NCBI RefSeq assembly: GCF_000519305.1
Contig: NZ_KI912610.1
Location: 715,949 to 779,948 of the forward strand
Length of the DNA stretch: 64,000 bases
Direction of reading: 5' to 3'
Source of the DNA: Mesorhizobium ciceri WSM4083
Lineage (GTDB): Bacteria > Pseudomonadota > Alphaproteobacteria > Rhizobiales > Rhizobiaceae
This document shows positions 1 to 7,775 of this stretch, in pieces (within the stretch, counting starts at the first letter, position 1; each line of letters starts with the position of its first letter). Under the pieces are notes generated by a model. It saw only the letters and a list, made by a program, of their open reading frames with translations, made no database searches and was not told where the DNA came from. Position numbers and translations under genes: made by a program.

Positions 1-912
1 CAGGAAGCCTTCGGCCTTCAGCTCACTCGCCGGAAACGGCTTTCCGCCGACGCGCTTGATGCCCATATCAGCCCATTGCGAGATTTTCTTGCCCTGGTCC
101 GGGCCTTCCAGCGAACAGGAAACGCTTTCCGGCACCGTCACCTCGAAACCCCAGCCGCGGCCCTTTACCCAGCCATAGTGGACGAGATAATTGGCGATCG
201 AGGCCAGCACGTCCGGCGTCGACTTCCAGATGTCGACGCGGCCGTCGCCGTCGAAATCGACGGCATGTTTCAGGAACGAGGTCGGCATGAATTGCGGCTG
301 GCCGAGCGCGCCGGCCCAGGACGATTTCATCGCGCCGACAGGAGCCAGACCACGCTCGACGATCTCGAGTGCCGCAAGCAGTTCAGTGCGGAAGAAGTCC
401 TTCCTGGTCGACATGAACGCCTTGGTGCCCAGCACCTCGAAGGCGTCGTAGGGTATCTTCGCCGCGCCGAATCCGGTCTCGCGGCCCCAGATCGCCAGCA
501 GCACTTCGCCCGGCACACCATAGCGCCTTTCGATGGCGGCAAGTGTCCTGGCATTGGTGGCTTCGCGCGCCCGCCCGCCCGCCGTCACCGCGCGAACCGT
601 CTTCTCGGCGAAATAGGCGCCGGGCGAACCGAATTCGGCCTGGTGCTGTTTCCGCGGCGTGGTCGCCTTCTCGCCGGGCTTGACCAGGTCGGGCAGCTTC
701 AGATTGGGCTTGATGCCGTCGAAGGCGGCATCAAAGGTGGTTTTGGAAATGCCTTGTGACTTGGCCTGCGGCCAGAGGTCGTTCTGCAGCCAGGCGCGGA
801 ACTGGTCGTCGATCTTTGCGGCGGAGGCGGGGGTGGGAAGGAAGAGACTGGCTAGCGCGGCCAGAAGAAGTGCAGAGATGAGATTGCGAAGGTTGCGTTC
901 CGTGGCAGTCAT
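1..912 (-). CDS. Lytic murein transglycosylase, MltB/SLT_2 family (3' end outside window)
   Basis: The reading frame starts at 912 and is still open at base 1, giving 304 residues without a stop. Residues 1-32 form a signal peptide ending in an ASAA cleavage region, so the enzyme is exported. The MltB-type core follows, with the motif IWGRETGFG placing the catalytic glutamate at about residue 145, then GALGQPQFMPTSF and FDGDGRVDIW, both typical of the SLT_2 fold. Enzymes of this family cleave the MurNAc-GlcNAc bond of peptidoglycan with formation of anhydro-MurNAc. There is no lipobox, so it is probably a soluble periplasmic form. It lies 26 bases downstream of recR on the same strand and may be read through from it. 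Confidence 0.93.
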   Translation of the reverse strand, partial: MTATERNLRNLISALLLAALASLFLPTPASAAKIDDQFRAWLQNDLWPQAKSQGISKTTFDAAFDGIKPNLKLPDLVKPGEKATTPRKQHQAEFGSPGAYFAEKTVRAVTAGGRAREATNARTLAAIERRYGVPGEVLLAIWGRETGFGAAKIPYDAFEVLGTKAFMSTRKDFFRTELLAALEIVERGLAPVGAMKSSWAGALGQPQFMPTSFLKHAVDFDGDGRVDIWKSTPDVLASIANYLVHYGWVKGRGWGFEVTVPESVSCSLEGPDQGKKISQWADMGIKRVGGKPFPASELKAEGFL

Positions 913-938
913 CTAAGCAAGCATCCCCGCCAATTGCG

Positions 939-1544
939 TCAAAACGCCGTCCGCGAGCGTAGCGCCGCGGCCAGCGTGCCCTCGTCGAGATAGTCGAGTT
1001 CGCCGCCGACCGGCACGCCATGCGCGAGCCGTGTCACCTTGATGTCGAAGCCGGACAGCTGATCGGTGAGGTAATGCGCGGTCGTCTGGCCCTCCACCGT
1101 CGCATTGACGGCGAGGATGATCTCCTTGACCTCGCCACCGGCAACGCGGTCGACCAGCGAGCGCATGTTGAGCTGGTCGGGGCCGATGCCGTCGAGCGGC
1201 GACAATGTGCCGCCGAGAACGTGGTAGCGCACATTCATCGCCGCCGCGCGCTCCAGCGCCCACAGGTCGGAGACGTCCTCGACGACGATGATGGTGCCGG
1301 CATCACGGCGCGGATCGGTGCAGATCATGCAAGGGTCCGATGTGTCGACATTGCCGCAGGTCGAGCAGATGCGCACTTTGTCGGCCGCCTCGGCCATGGC
1401 GGCGGCAAGCGGCGACAAAAGCTGCTCCTTCTTCTTGATCAGATGAAGGGCGGCACGCCTGGCCGAACGGGGTCCCAGCCCCGGCACCTTGGCCAGGAGT
1501 TGGATCAGGCGTTCGATCTCGGGACCGGCGATTCGCTTCGACAT
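939..1544 (-). CDS. recR: Recombination mediator protein RecR
   Basis: This 201-residue protein has the usual RecR length and layout: an N-terminal helix-hairpin-helix region ([11 protein letters not shown], residues 20-30), a four-cysteine zinc finger (C60, C63, C72, C75), then a Toprim domain with IIVVEDVSD and a C-terminal [15 protein letters not shown] segment. RecR acts with RecF and RecO to load RecA on SSB-coated single-stranded DNA. In many bacteria it follows dnaX and ybaB directly; here the same order is kept on the minus strand, but two other genes and a palindromic repeat separate it from ybaB, so it may have its own promoter. Confidence 0.97.
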   Translation of the reverse strand: MSKRIAGPEIERLIQLLAKVPGLGPRSARRAALHLIKKKEQLLSPLAAAMAEAADKVRICSTCGNVDTSDPCMICTDPRRDAGTIIVVEDVSDLWALERAAAMNVRYHVLGGTLSPLDGIGPDQLNMRSLVDRVAGGEVKEIILAVNATVEGQTTAHYLTDQLSGFDIKVTRLAHGVPVGGELDYLDEGTLAAALRSRTAF

Positions 1545-1556
1545 CGCTCTGATTTA

Positions 1557-1682
1557 GAGCAATTCCAGGAAAAGTGCGAAGCGGTTTTCCCGGGAAAAGC
1601 GCGAAGCGCTTCCCTTGGGAATTGCGTCAAAACGAAAAGCTGGAGCGGTTCACCGTTTCCGCGAAACGGTGAACCGCTCCAG
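1557..1682. repeat. Rhizobial palindromic intergenic repeat, family A, copy 1
   Basis: The element begins GAGCAATTCCAGGAAAAG and ends in a near-perfect hairpin (1642-1680: arms of 18 bases around a 3-base loop, GGAGCGGTTCACC.../...GGTGAACCGCTCC). A second inverted repeat lies inside (TTTTCCCGGGAAAA and GCGCGAAGCGCTTCCC). A shorter copy of the same element is at 7673-7775 and a degenerate reversed copy at 2889-2953. It fills most of the gap upstream of recR. It resembles RIME-like mosaic elements of rhizobia, though I could not search for the family. Confidence 0.85.
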
Positions 1683-1771
1683 GATTTTTCAGAGCGCTTT
1701 GGAACATCCCGCATCCGCATGAACCCGCCATATCGGCTTGGCGGACCATTGGACAGACCATAGAACGCAGA

Positions 1772-2704
1772 TCAGTTGGCTTCGAGCGGCCGGCCCTGGC
1801 TGACAATCATCGCGCCGACGGCATCGGTGTTCTCAGGCGTCGACTGGAATCCCATCGACGCCTCCTGCGGCGCGTCCTCGACCGAGGAGATGACCCTTGT
1901 CCTTGCGTTCAAGGTTCCGCCAAAACGGGCGGCATCCGGTTCCTCCATCGGCTCCTGCATCGCCACCACCGTCGGCTCCGCCGAGACACGCGCGGATTTC
2001 GCGGCCGGCGCGGCGGTCGCTGTCACATAGGTCTGCAGGGCAGGGACGGACCGGACGGTGGCCGGCTTGGCCGGACGCACCGGCTCGGCGGACGCGACCA
2101 GCGTTACCGGTTCGGCTGACTTCTGCGGCGCCGCCGAGGCAATGGCGACCTGCGGCTCATCCGGCAGCGGCTGCCAGTTGCGGCCGCGCTTCTCGTAGAA
2201 GGCATTGCCGCCGGCAACCATGGTGTAATGCATGTTCTTGTAGGGGAAGCGCAGGCCGGCGGTGTGGAAAAACATCGTGTTCTTGAGCTTGGCCTTGCGC
2301 TCACCCTTGAGCACCGCGTCGGCGGCTTCCTCGACATCGGGCATTGCGCGTGAATTCATCGGCCTTGTCATGACGCCGGGGGCAAACTGCCCGCGCTCGC
2401 CCACCACCTGGCAGATGGTGCTACCGTGCTTGCCGGAGCGCAGCCGGTTCATCACCACAGTGCCGACCGCGATCATGCCGTCGCGGCTCGAGCGGTTGGA
2501 TTCAAAGAACATCGCCCGTTCCAGGCATTCCTTGTCCTTTGGCGTGTGGCTGTAGGCCCGGGAGCTCAGGAAGCCCGGCGTGATGGCGTCGGTCAGGCTG
2601 GCGACGGACATGCCGTGTGAAGTGGTCTGGCTGCAGGCAGCCAAAAACAGGGGTGAAATGACGGCGCCGAGCAACAGCGGCGTCTTCCATCGCGTGGAAA
2701 TCAA
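1772..2704 (-). CDS. Cell-wall hydrolase of the SleB (Hydrolase_2) family, lipoprotein
   Basis: The 310-residue product starts at a TTG (2702-2704) preceded by GAGAGGG at a 7-base spacing. Residues 1-24 form a lipoprotein signal with lipobox LAAC (Cys24). Residues about 57-180 match the SleB/CwlJ hydrolase fold: AMFFESNRSSRDG with the probable catalytic Glu68, VGTVVMNRL, GERGQFAPG and MHYTMVAGGNAFYEKRG. The remaining 130 residues are Ala/Pro/Val-rich and low in complexity, probably a flexible periplasmic region. In non-spore-forming alphaproteobacteria such proteins are thought to remodel peptidoglycan during growth or division. The gene stands between ybaB and recR, which is not the usual arrangement. 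Confidence 0.88.
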   Translation of the reverse strand: MISTRWKTPLLLGAVISPLFLAACSQTTSHGMSVASLTDAITPGFLSSRAYSHTPKDKECLERAMFFESNRSSRDGMIAVGTVVMNRLRSGKHGSTICQVVGERGQFAPGVMTRPMNSRAMPDVEEAADAVLKGERKAKLKNTMFFHTAGLRFPYKNMHYTMVAGGNAFYEKRGRNWQPLPDEPQVAIASAAPQKSAEPVTLVASAEPVRPAKPATVRSVPALQTYVTATAAPAAKSARVSAEPTVVAMQEPMEEPDAARFGGTLNARTRVISSVEDAPQEASMGFQSTPENTDAVGAMIVSQGRPLEAN

Positions 2705-2888
2705 CAGGTAACCCTCTCACTTCATGCCCGCCCCCAGGCTGCGGCAAGAATGAGACACTTTCGGGCAAAATGATGGCCAAAACGTTATTAAGAATGCACT
2801 GTTGCCAAATTGGCACAATTTCGTGGCTTTCCAGATAGATCGAGCCATCATTTCACAAAACCGATGACCCCTCTCTCTTTCTTTCGCC

Positions 2889-2953
2889 GCAATTGCCCCA
2901 AGGGAAAGCACTACGCGCTTCTCCCGGGCAAACGCTGTTCATTTTTGCTGGAA
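2889..2953. repeat. Degenerate reversed copy of repeat family A
   Basis: The stretch GCAATTGCCCCAAGGG ... CGCGCTTCTCCCGGGCAAA ... TTTTTGCTGGA aligns base for base, with about ten changes, to the reverse complement of the left half of the 1557-1682 element. The strong right-hand hairpin is missing. It lies in the 254-base gap upstream of the SleB-family gene. I see no other gene in that gap. Confidence 0.65.
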
Positions 2954-2958
2954 CCGGT

Positions 2959-3366
2959 CTATCGCCCAGCCGCAATCACGGCCGGCTGGCCAGGCTCAAG
3001 TTCCTCGACCTTCTCCGAAAACAGGCCGCGCCGGAGGAACAGCGTCCGTGCCTCCCTGGCCGTCGGCGCAATCTTTCCCGGCCAGTCGCTGTCTATGAAC
3101 TCGGCCTTGGTGAAGTCCGGATTTGTCTCGCTTGCCGCCTCCAGGAATTCGGCGATCTCAAGCACGATCGCGCGCTCGTCCTTTGAAAGCGCGGATGTGC
3201 CGGCTTCGATCGACGGGCGATGGACGAAATCCTCGAACAGATAGAAATAGCCCTTGATGCCGACGAGATCGACGCCGTCGTCACAATCGGCCAGGATTTC
3301 CAGGATCTCGTAGATCCTGTTGCGGATACGCTGCTCGATCAGTCTCTCGGAGGGCTCTTCGGTCAT
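2959..3366 (-). CDS. Conserved-looking protein of unknown function (135 aa)
   Basis: I do not recognise a family. The 135-residue product is acidic, without a signal peptide or membrane segment, and is predicted mostly helical (RIRNRIYEILEILADCDDG, DERAIVLEIAEFLEAASE). It has an aromatic patch, GIKGYFYLFEDF, and a terminal region rich in Glu/Pro/Ala. It begins 21 bases after the ybaB stop on the same strand, so it is probably cotranscribed with dnaX and ybaB. That position suggests a soluble cytoplasmic protein, but gives no firm functional clue. Codon use looks like its neighbours, so it is very likely a real gene. Confidence 0.75.
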   Translation of the reverse strand: MTEEPSERLIEQRIRNRIYEILEILADCDDGVDLVGIKGYFYLFEDFVHRPSIEAGTSALSKDERAIVLEIAEFLEAASETNPDFTKAEFIDSDWPGKIAPTAREARTLFLRRGLFSEKVEELEPGQPAVIAAGR

Positions 3367-3387
3367 GTCGATCAGGCGCGCCGAATG

Positions 3388-3711
3388 CTAGAAGGGCAGT
3401 TTCATTCCCGGCGGGATCGGCAGACCTGCTGTCAGCGCCTTGGTCTTTTCCTGCATGATCTGCTCGACCTTGGTCTTGGCGTCGTTGTGAGCGGCCAGCA
3501 CCAGGTCTTCCAGGATCTCGACATCGTCTTCCTTGAACAGAGACGGATCGATCTTCAGCGACTTCATCTCGAATTTTCCGGTCAGCGTCACGTTGACCAT
3601 GCCGCCGCCGGCCTGGCCGGACGCTTCCAGCGTGGCGATCTCGTCCTGCATGGCCTGGAACTTGGCCTGCATTTCCTTCGCCTTGCCCATCAGGCCGAGA
3701 AGATCTTTCAT
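3388..3711 (-). CDS. ybaB: YbaB/EbfC family nucleoid-associated protein
   Basis: The product has 107 residues, the family's usual size. It opens with the [25 protein letters not shown] helix and continues with the central strands [21 protein letters not shown], ending in the proline-rich [11 protein letters not shown] tail typical of alphaproteobacterial members. YbaB/EbfC proteins form dimers shaped like tweezers that bind DNA and influence nucleoid structure. It starts 30 bases after dnaX and is almost certainly in the same transcript, an order kept across many bacteria. Confidence 0.96.
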   Translation of the reverse strand: MKDLLGLMGKAKEMQAKFQAMQDEIATLEASGQAGGGMVNVTLTGKFEMKSLKIDPSLFKEDDVEILEDLVLAAHNDAKTKVEQIMQEKTKALTAGLPIPPGMKLPF

Positions 3712-3741
3712 GGTCGGGTCCTTTGCGGATTCGTGGCTGGA

Positions 3742-5553
3742 TCAGGGTTCATCGTCGTCAGCCGGCGGCTCGACCGGCACGTCGGCCTCGGTCGTTTCGG
3801 CTTCCGGCGCGTCTGGAATGCGCACGTCGATGATCTTGGCGCCGGGAAAGCGCGCCAGGATGGCGGCCACAGTCGGGTCGCTCTTGGCATCGAGAAAAGC
3901 CGTCTCGCGTTTGGCCGATTCCATTTCGGCGAGCGTCTGGCCGCCCTCTTCCTTCGACAGCGAGACCAGCCAGCTGCGGCCGGTCCAGGCGCGAAGCTTC
4001 GTCGTCAGGTCGTTGAGCAGCATCTTGGGCGCATCGCTGGTCAGGCCGACGTCGATGCGGCCGGGCTCGATGCGCACAAACCGGATGCAACTCTTGACCA
4101 GCACCTTGAAGGCGATGTCGCGCTGCGCGTCGGCCAGGGCAATGATGTCGGCCAGCGATTTCAGCGGCGCCGATTGCGTCTCCACGACCGGTTCCGGGGG
4201 AGCGACGAAGGCAACGGGAGCAGGCGAGGCTTCGACCAGCCGCATGGTCTGCGCGCCGCCCGGACCGGCGGGCATGCGCGTCTGCGTCACCGCGCTGGCG
4301 CCATTGCCTCCCCCTGCAGGCGCCCCATTCGGGCGTGGCGCGCCATTTTGCATGGGCGCAGCGCCCTCGAGCGACCTCAGCGCCTCGTCCAGCGTCGGCA
4401 GATCGGCGGCATGCGCCAGCCGGATCAGCACCATTTCGGCGGCACTCACCGGCCGGTTGGAGGACTGCACTTCGGGAATGCCCTTGAGCAGCATCTGCCA
4501 TGTCCGTGACAGCACCCTGACCGACAGCGTCCTGGCGAAATCGGCGCCGCGCTGCCGCTCGTCCTCAGACAGCGAGGCATCCTCGATGGCCGTTGGCACG
4601 AAACGCAGCCGGGTGACGAGATGGTTGAATTCGGCAAGATCGGTCAGCACGGCTGCCGGATCGGCGCCGGTATCGTATTGCGCGCGGAATTCGCCAAGGG
4701 CTGCCGCCACATCGCCCTTCATCACATGTTCGAACAGGTCGACGATGCGGGCGCGGTCGGCAAGTCCCAGCATCGCCCGCACAGCCGCGGCACCGACAGT
4801 GCCGGCGCCATGGGCAATCGCCTGGTCGAGGATGGAGAGCGAATCACGGGCCGAGCCTTCGGCGGCGCGCGCGATCATCGCCAGCGCGTCGTCGTCGACC
4901 GAAATGCCTTCCTGGGCCGAGATCGAGGACAGATGCGCGACCAGAGCGCCGGCGTCGATGCGCCTCAGGTCGAAGCGTTGGCAGCGCGACAGGACGGTGA
5001 TCGGGACCTTGCGGATTTCGGTGGTGGCGAAGATGAATTTGACGTGCGGCGGCGGCTCTTCCAGCGTCTTCAGCAGGCCGTTGAAGGCCTGCGTCGACAG
5101 CATGTGCACTTCGTCGATGATGTAGACCTTGTAGCGGGCCGAGACCGGCGCATAACGCACGCGCTCGATGATATCCCTGATGTCGTCGATGCCGGTGTGC
5201 GAGGCGGCGTCCATCTCGATGACGTCGACATGGCGGCCTTCCATGATCGCCAGGCAATGCTCGCCGAGCACCGCGAGGTCGACCGAAGGCTGGTCGATAT
5301 CGGCGGTTTTATAATTCAGAGCCCGCGCGAGTATGCGCGCCGTCGTGGTCTTGCCGACGCCGCGCACGCCGGTCAGCATCCAGGCCTGGGCGATGCGGCC
5401 GGTGGCAAAGGCATTGGTGAGGGTACGCACCATCGGCTCCTGGCCGACCAGCTCGGAAAAATTCGAAGGACGGTATTTGCGTGCCAGCACGCGATAGGCG
5501 GCGGCCTTGCCTATCTCCAGGCTTTTTGGTCCCGAATTTCCGGCTTCGCTCAT
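3742..5553 (-). CDS. dnaX: DNA polymerase III subunit gamma/tau
   Basis: I place the start at ATG 5553 (product MSEAGNSG..., 603 aa), because homology to DnaX begins soon after and a GGAG lies 12 bases upstream; an in-frame ATG at 5625 would add 24 residues. The AAA+ clamp-loader domain has Walker A GVRGVGKTT (62-70), Walker B IIDEVH (145-150), and sensor segments FIFATTEIRKVP and LSRCQRFDLRR. The zinc-binding cysteine cluster of enterobacterial DnaX is absent; only Cys100 remains, which I believe is normal in this class. The C-terminal third (from about residue 370) carries the tau-like region, with a Gly/Pro/Ala-rich linker. The subunit loads the beta clamp and couples polymerases. Confidence 0.96.
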   Translation of the reverse strand: MSEAGNSGPKSLEIGKAAAYRVLARKYRPSNFSELVGQEPMVRTLTNAFATGRIAQAWMLTGVRGVGKTTTARILARALNYKTADIDQPSVDLAVLGEHCLAIMEGRHVDVIEMDAASHTGIDDIRDIIERVRYAPVSARYKVYIIDEVHMLSTQAFNGLLKTLEEPPPHVKFIFATTEIRKVPITVLSRCQRFDLRRIDAGALVAHLSSISAQEGISVDDDALAMIARAAEGSARDSLSILDQAIAHGAGTVGAAAVRAMLGLADRARIVDLFEHVMKGDVAAALGEFRAQYDTGADPAAVLTDLAEFNHLVTRLRFVPTAIEDASLSEDERQRGADFARTLSVRVLSRTWQMLLKGIPEVQSSNRPVSAAEMVLIRLAHAADLPTLDEALRSLEGAAPMQNGAPRPNGAPAGGGNGASAVTQTRMPAGPGGAQTMRLVEASPAPVAFVAPPEPVVETQSAPLKSLADIIALADAQRDIAFKVLVKSCIRFVRIEPGRIDVGLTSDAPKMLLNDLTTKLRAWTGRSWLVSLSKEEGGQTLAEMESAKRETAFLDAKSDPTVAAILARFPGAKIIDVRIPDAPEAETTEADVPVEPPADDDEP

Positions 5554-5657
5554 ACGCCCGTAAAGCTCCAAATGGCCGCGCCCGAAGGCGGCCGATTCCT
5601 GCGCATAGTCTCGCCCGCGCTGCAATGCGTCGTCAATGTCGCGAGAGGGGCCGATGA

Positions 5658-5758
5658 GGTGGGAGGCTGGAACAATGACCCGTTCCGGGCTCGTTAGGGC
5701 TGCTTCCTTCCGGACCTGACCCGGTTGGCGAGTGGATCGTCCACCACCAACCTCCCGC
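5658..5758 (-). ncRNA. ffs: Signal recognition particle RNA, small bacterial type (4.5S)
   Basis: On the minus strand the sequence contains the nearly invariant SRP core GGTCAGGTCCGGAAGGAAGC (about 5703-5722), which forms the GGAA tetraloop and the Ffh-binding asymmetric loop. The ends pair as GGGAGGTTGG at the 5' side and CCAGCCTCCC at the 3' side, closing a hairpin of about 100 bases. The RNA joins Ffh and targets membrane proteins cotranslationally. It is 100 bases upstream of dnaX on the same strand, an arrangement seen in other rhizobia. The exact ends are set by the terminal pairing only. Confidence 0.95.
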
Positions 5759-5924
5759 TTTCCATATCGGCAATTGCGCGACGAAATGCAAGTCCGCCGA
5801 AGAAATCGTTAAATACCGAATCGGCGCACCAAACCGTGAGGGCGCAATGATTCACTTGCAGCCCCCTTGCCGCCGCTCTAGCCTTCATGTGTTGAGCAAA
5901 CCAAGAAAAGCAAGGGAAACGCCG

Positions 5925-6344
5925 ATGCTGCCGGGCCTGGAGGCCGGATTCACGCTGGACGCACGGCTGGAGGCGGACAGCGAACAGTTGATGTGGCTTG
6001 GTCTGTGCGAACTGCGGGTGATGAACGACCGCCGCTGGCCGTGGCTGCTGCTGGTTCCGCAGCGGCCCGGCGCGGAGGAAATCCATGACATGACGCCGCT
6101 CGACCAGGCGATGCTGACCTTCGAAACCAACATGGTAGCGCAGGCGCTGAAAGAAGCGACCGGCTGCACCAAGATCAACACCGGCGCGCTCGGCAACATC
6201 GTGCGCCAGCTGCACATCCATGTCATCGCGCGTTCGGAAGGCGATCCCGGCTGGCCAGGCCCGGTGTGGGGACACGGCCTGCGTGAGCCCTATCAACGTT
6301 CCGACCTGCGACGGTTTGCCGAAACGATCAAGGCGGCGCTATAA
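5925..6344 (+). CDS. HIT domain protein
   Basis: The start ATG at 5925 has AAGGGA just upstream; a longer frame from 5847 adds 26 residues unlike the family. The 139-residue product has the HIT-fold core, with INTGALGNIVRQLHIHVIAR near the end. The classical histidine triad HxHxH reads QLHIH here, so the first histidine is Gln and two histidines remain; this variant, followed by WPGPVWG, is typical of a bacterial HIT branch. HIT enzymes hydrolyse dinucleoside polyphosphates or nucleotide conjugates; the true substrate is unknown. nudC, another nucleotide hydrolase gene, follows after 41 bases. Confidence 0.88.
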   Translation: MLPGLEAGFTLDARLEADSEQLMWLGLCELRVMNDRRWPWLLLVPQRPGAEEIHDMTPLDQAMLTFETNMVAQALKEATGCTKINTGALGNIVRQLHIHVIARSEGDPGWPGPVWGHGLREPYQRSDLRRFAETIKAAL

Positions 6345-6385
6345 GCGTTCCCAGTGTCCATCCCTCAACATATTCCAGAGTCCCC

Positions 6386-7330
6386 ATGAGCTTCCGCCTG
6401 TTTGACGCGCCTTTGCGCGAGCCGAGCCAGTTCGTCGGCTTCGCCGGCAACACGATCGACCGCCAGTCCGAGAACCGCGCCGACGATTCGGTCGACAAGG
6501 CGCTGGCCGATCCGGCGACGCGGCTGCTTCTGATGCATGGCGGCCGGCTCTATTTGAAGCTCGGCGATGGCGGCGCTCTCGATCCCTGGTTCGGCGCCAC
6601 CGAGAGCGAGCCCTTCAAGGTTTCCCTGGCGCAAGGCATCCTGCTCGGCTTTTCCGAACGAGGACCGGTGCTGGCCGTGCCCGCCGGCGTCGAACCCGAA
6701 CAGCTTCCGGAAACAGTCAAGGCCATCGACTATCGCTCGGTCTATATGCAAGGGCTGATCGACGAGGCGGCGGCTGGCGCGATGGCGCAAGGGGCGGCCC
6801 TGCTTGCCTGGCATGCCAGCCATCGCTTCTGCAGCAAATGCGGTACGGAATCGCAGATGCGGGCCGGCGGCTACAAGCGCCATTGCCCGAATTGCGGCAC
6901 CGAGCATTTTCCGCGCACCGACCCGGTGGCGATCATGCTGACGGCGACGCGGGAGAAGTGCCTGCTCGGGCGCGGCCGGCATTTCGCGCCGGGCATGTAT
7001 TCGGCCCTTGCCGGCTTCATCGAGCCGGGCGAGACGATCGAGGCGGCGGTGCGTCGCGAGACGCTGGAAGAGGCCGGCATCAGGCTTGGCCGCGTCGTCT
7101 ACCACGCCAGCCAGCCCTGGCCGTTTCCCTATTCGCTGATGATCGGCTGCTTCGGCGAGCCGCTCAATGACGATATCCAGGCCGACCTCAACGAGCTTGA
7201 GGACTGCCGCTGGTTTTTTCGCGACGAGGTGCGCCTGATGCTGGAAAGGACGCACAAGGACAATCTGGTCACGCCGCCGAAAGGCGCCATTGCGCATCAC
7301 CTCATCCGCGCCTGGGTCGATTCACAATGA
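6386..7330 (+). CDS. nudC: NAD+ diphosphatase / NADH-capped RNA decapping enzyme NudC
   Basis: The 314-residue protein has the full NudC layout: a variable N-terminal domain, a zinc ribbon with Cys149, Cys152, Cys167 and Cys170, and a Nudix domain with the box GFIEPGE...RETLEEAG at about 210-232. The SQPWPFP motif that follows the Nudix box is diagnostic of the NADH pyrophosphatase group. The enzyme splits NAD(H) into NMN(H) and AMP and removes NAD caps from RNA in E. coli. It probably shares a transcript with the HIT gene upstream. Confidence 0.95.
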   Translation: MSFRLFDAPLREPSQFVGFAGNTIDRQSENRADDSVDKALADPATRLLLMHGGRLYLKLGDGGALDPWFGATESEPFKVSLAQGILLGFSERGPVLAVPAGVEPEQLPETVKAIDYRSVYMQGLIDEAAAGAMAQGAALLAWHASHRFCSKCGTESQMRAGGYKRHCPNCGTEHFPRTDPVAIMLTATREKCLLGRGRHFAPGMYSALAGFIEPGETIEAAVRRETLEEAGIRLGRVVYHASQPWPFPYSLMIGCFGEPLNDDIQADLNELEDCRWFFRDEVRLMLERTHKDNLVTPPKGAIAHHLIRAWVDSQ

Positions 7331-7367
7331 TGGCAGCGATTATTCAAAGACATTGCAGGAGCAGGAC

Positions 7368-7673
7368 ATGATCCGTCACACCGTCGTTTTCACGCTGAAG
7401 CATCCGCCGCATTCGCTGGAGGAAAAGCGGTTCCTGGTCGACGCCAAGAAAATCCTCACCGCGATCAGGGGCGTCACGCATTTCGAGCAATTGCGGCAGA
7501 TCAGCCCCAAGAACGACTATCGTTTCGGCTTCTCGATGGAGTTCGCCGACCAGGCCGCCTACACCAGGTACAACGACCATCCCGACCATGTCGCCTTCGT
7601 GCGCGACCGCTGGGTGCCGGAGGTCGAGGCGTTCATGGAAATAGACTACGTGCCGCTGGGCGCGGTGATCTAG
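7368..7673 (+). CDS. Dabb (stress-responsive A/B barrel) domain protein
   Basis: The start ATG at 7368 follows GCAGGA; the product has 101 residues. It begins MIRHTVVFTLKH and continues with FGFSMEFADQAAYTRYNDHPDHVAFV, the pattern of the dimeric alpha/beta barrel Dabb family (PF07876). The function in bacteria is not settled; family members include stress-induced plant proteins and small cyclase-like enzymes. The gene follows nudC by 37 bases. Its stop codon TAG is the first three bases of a palindromic repeat (7673 onward for the GAGC core). Confidence 0.9.
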   Translation: MIRHTVVFTLKHPPHSLEEKRFLVDAKKILTAIRGVTHFEQLRQISPKNDYRFGFSMEFADQAAYTRYNDHPDHVAFVRDRWVPEVEAFMEIDYVPLGAVI

Positions 7674-7775
7674 AGCAATTCCAGGAAAAGTGTGAAACGG
7701 TTTTCCGTCCGGAATTGCGTAAAAACAAGGAGTTAGAACGGGTCGCCGTTTCCGTGAAACGGTGAACTGCTCTAG
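7673..7775. repeat. Rhizobial palindromic intergenic repeat, family A, copy 2
   Basis: This is a shorter copy of the 1557-1682 element: GAGCAATTCCAGGAAAAGTG at the left, GGAATTGCGT in the middle, and the hairpin CGCCGTTTCC/GTGAAACGGTG at the right. It occupies the whole gap between two convergent genes. Its ends TAGAGC and GCTCTAG supply the TAG stop codons of both the Dabb gene (7671-7673) and pheA (7772-7774). The hairpin could also act as a two-way terminator, though neither side has a T run. Confidence 0.85.

Noticed and set aside
3220-5125. Long plus-strand open frames opposite ybaB and dnaX
   Set aside because: They are antisense to clear genes; high GC content leaves few stops. Their products are rich in Arg, Gly and His and lack known motifs.
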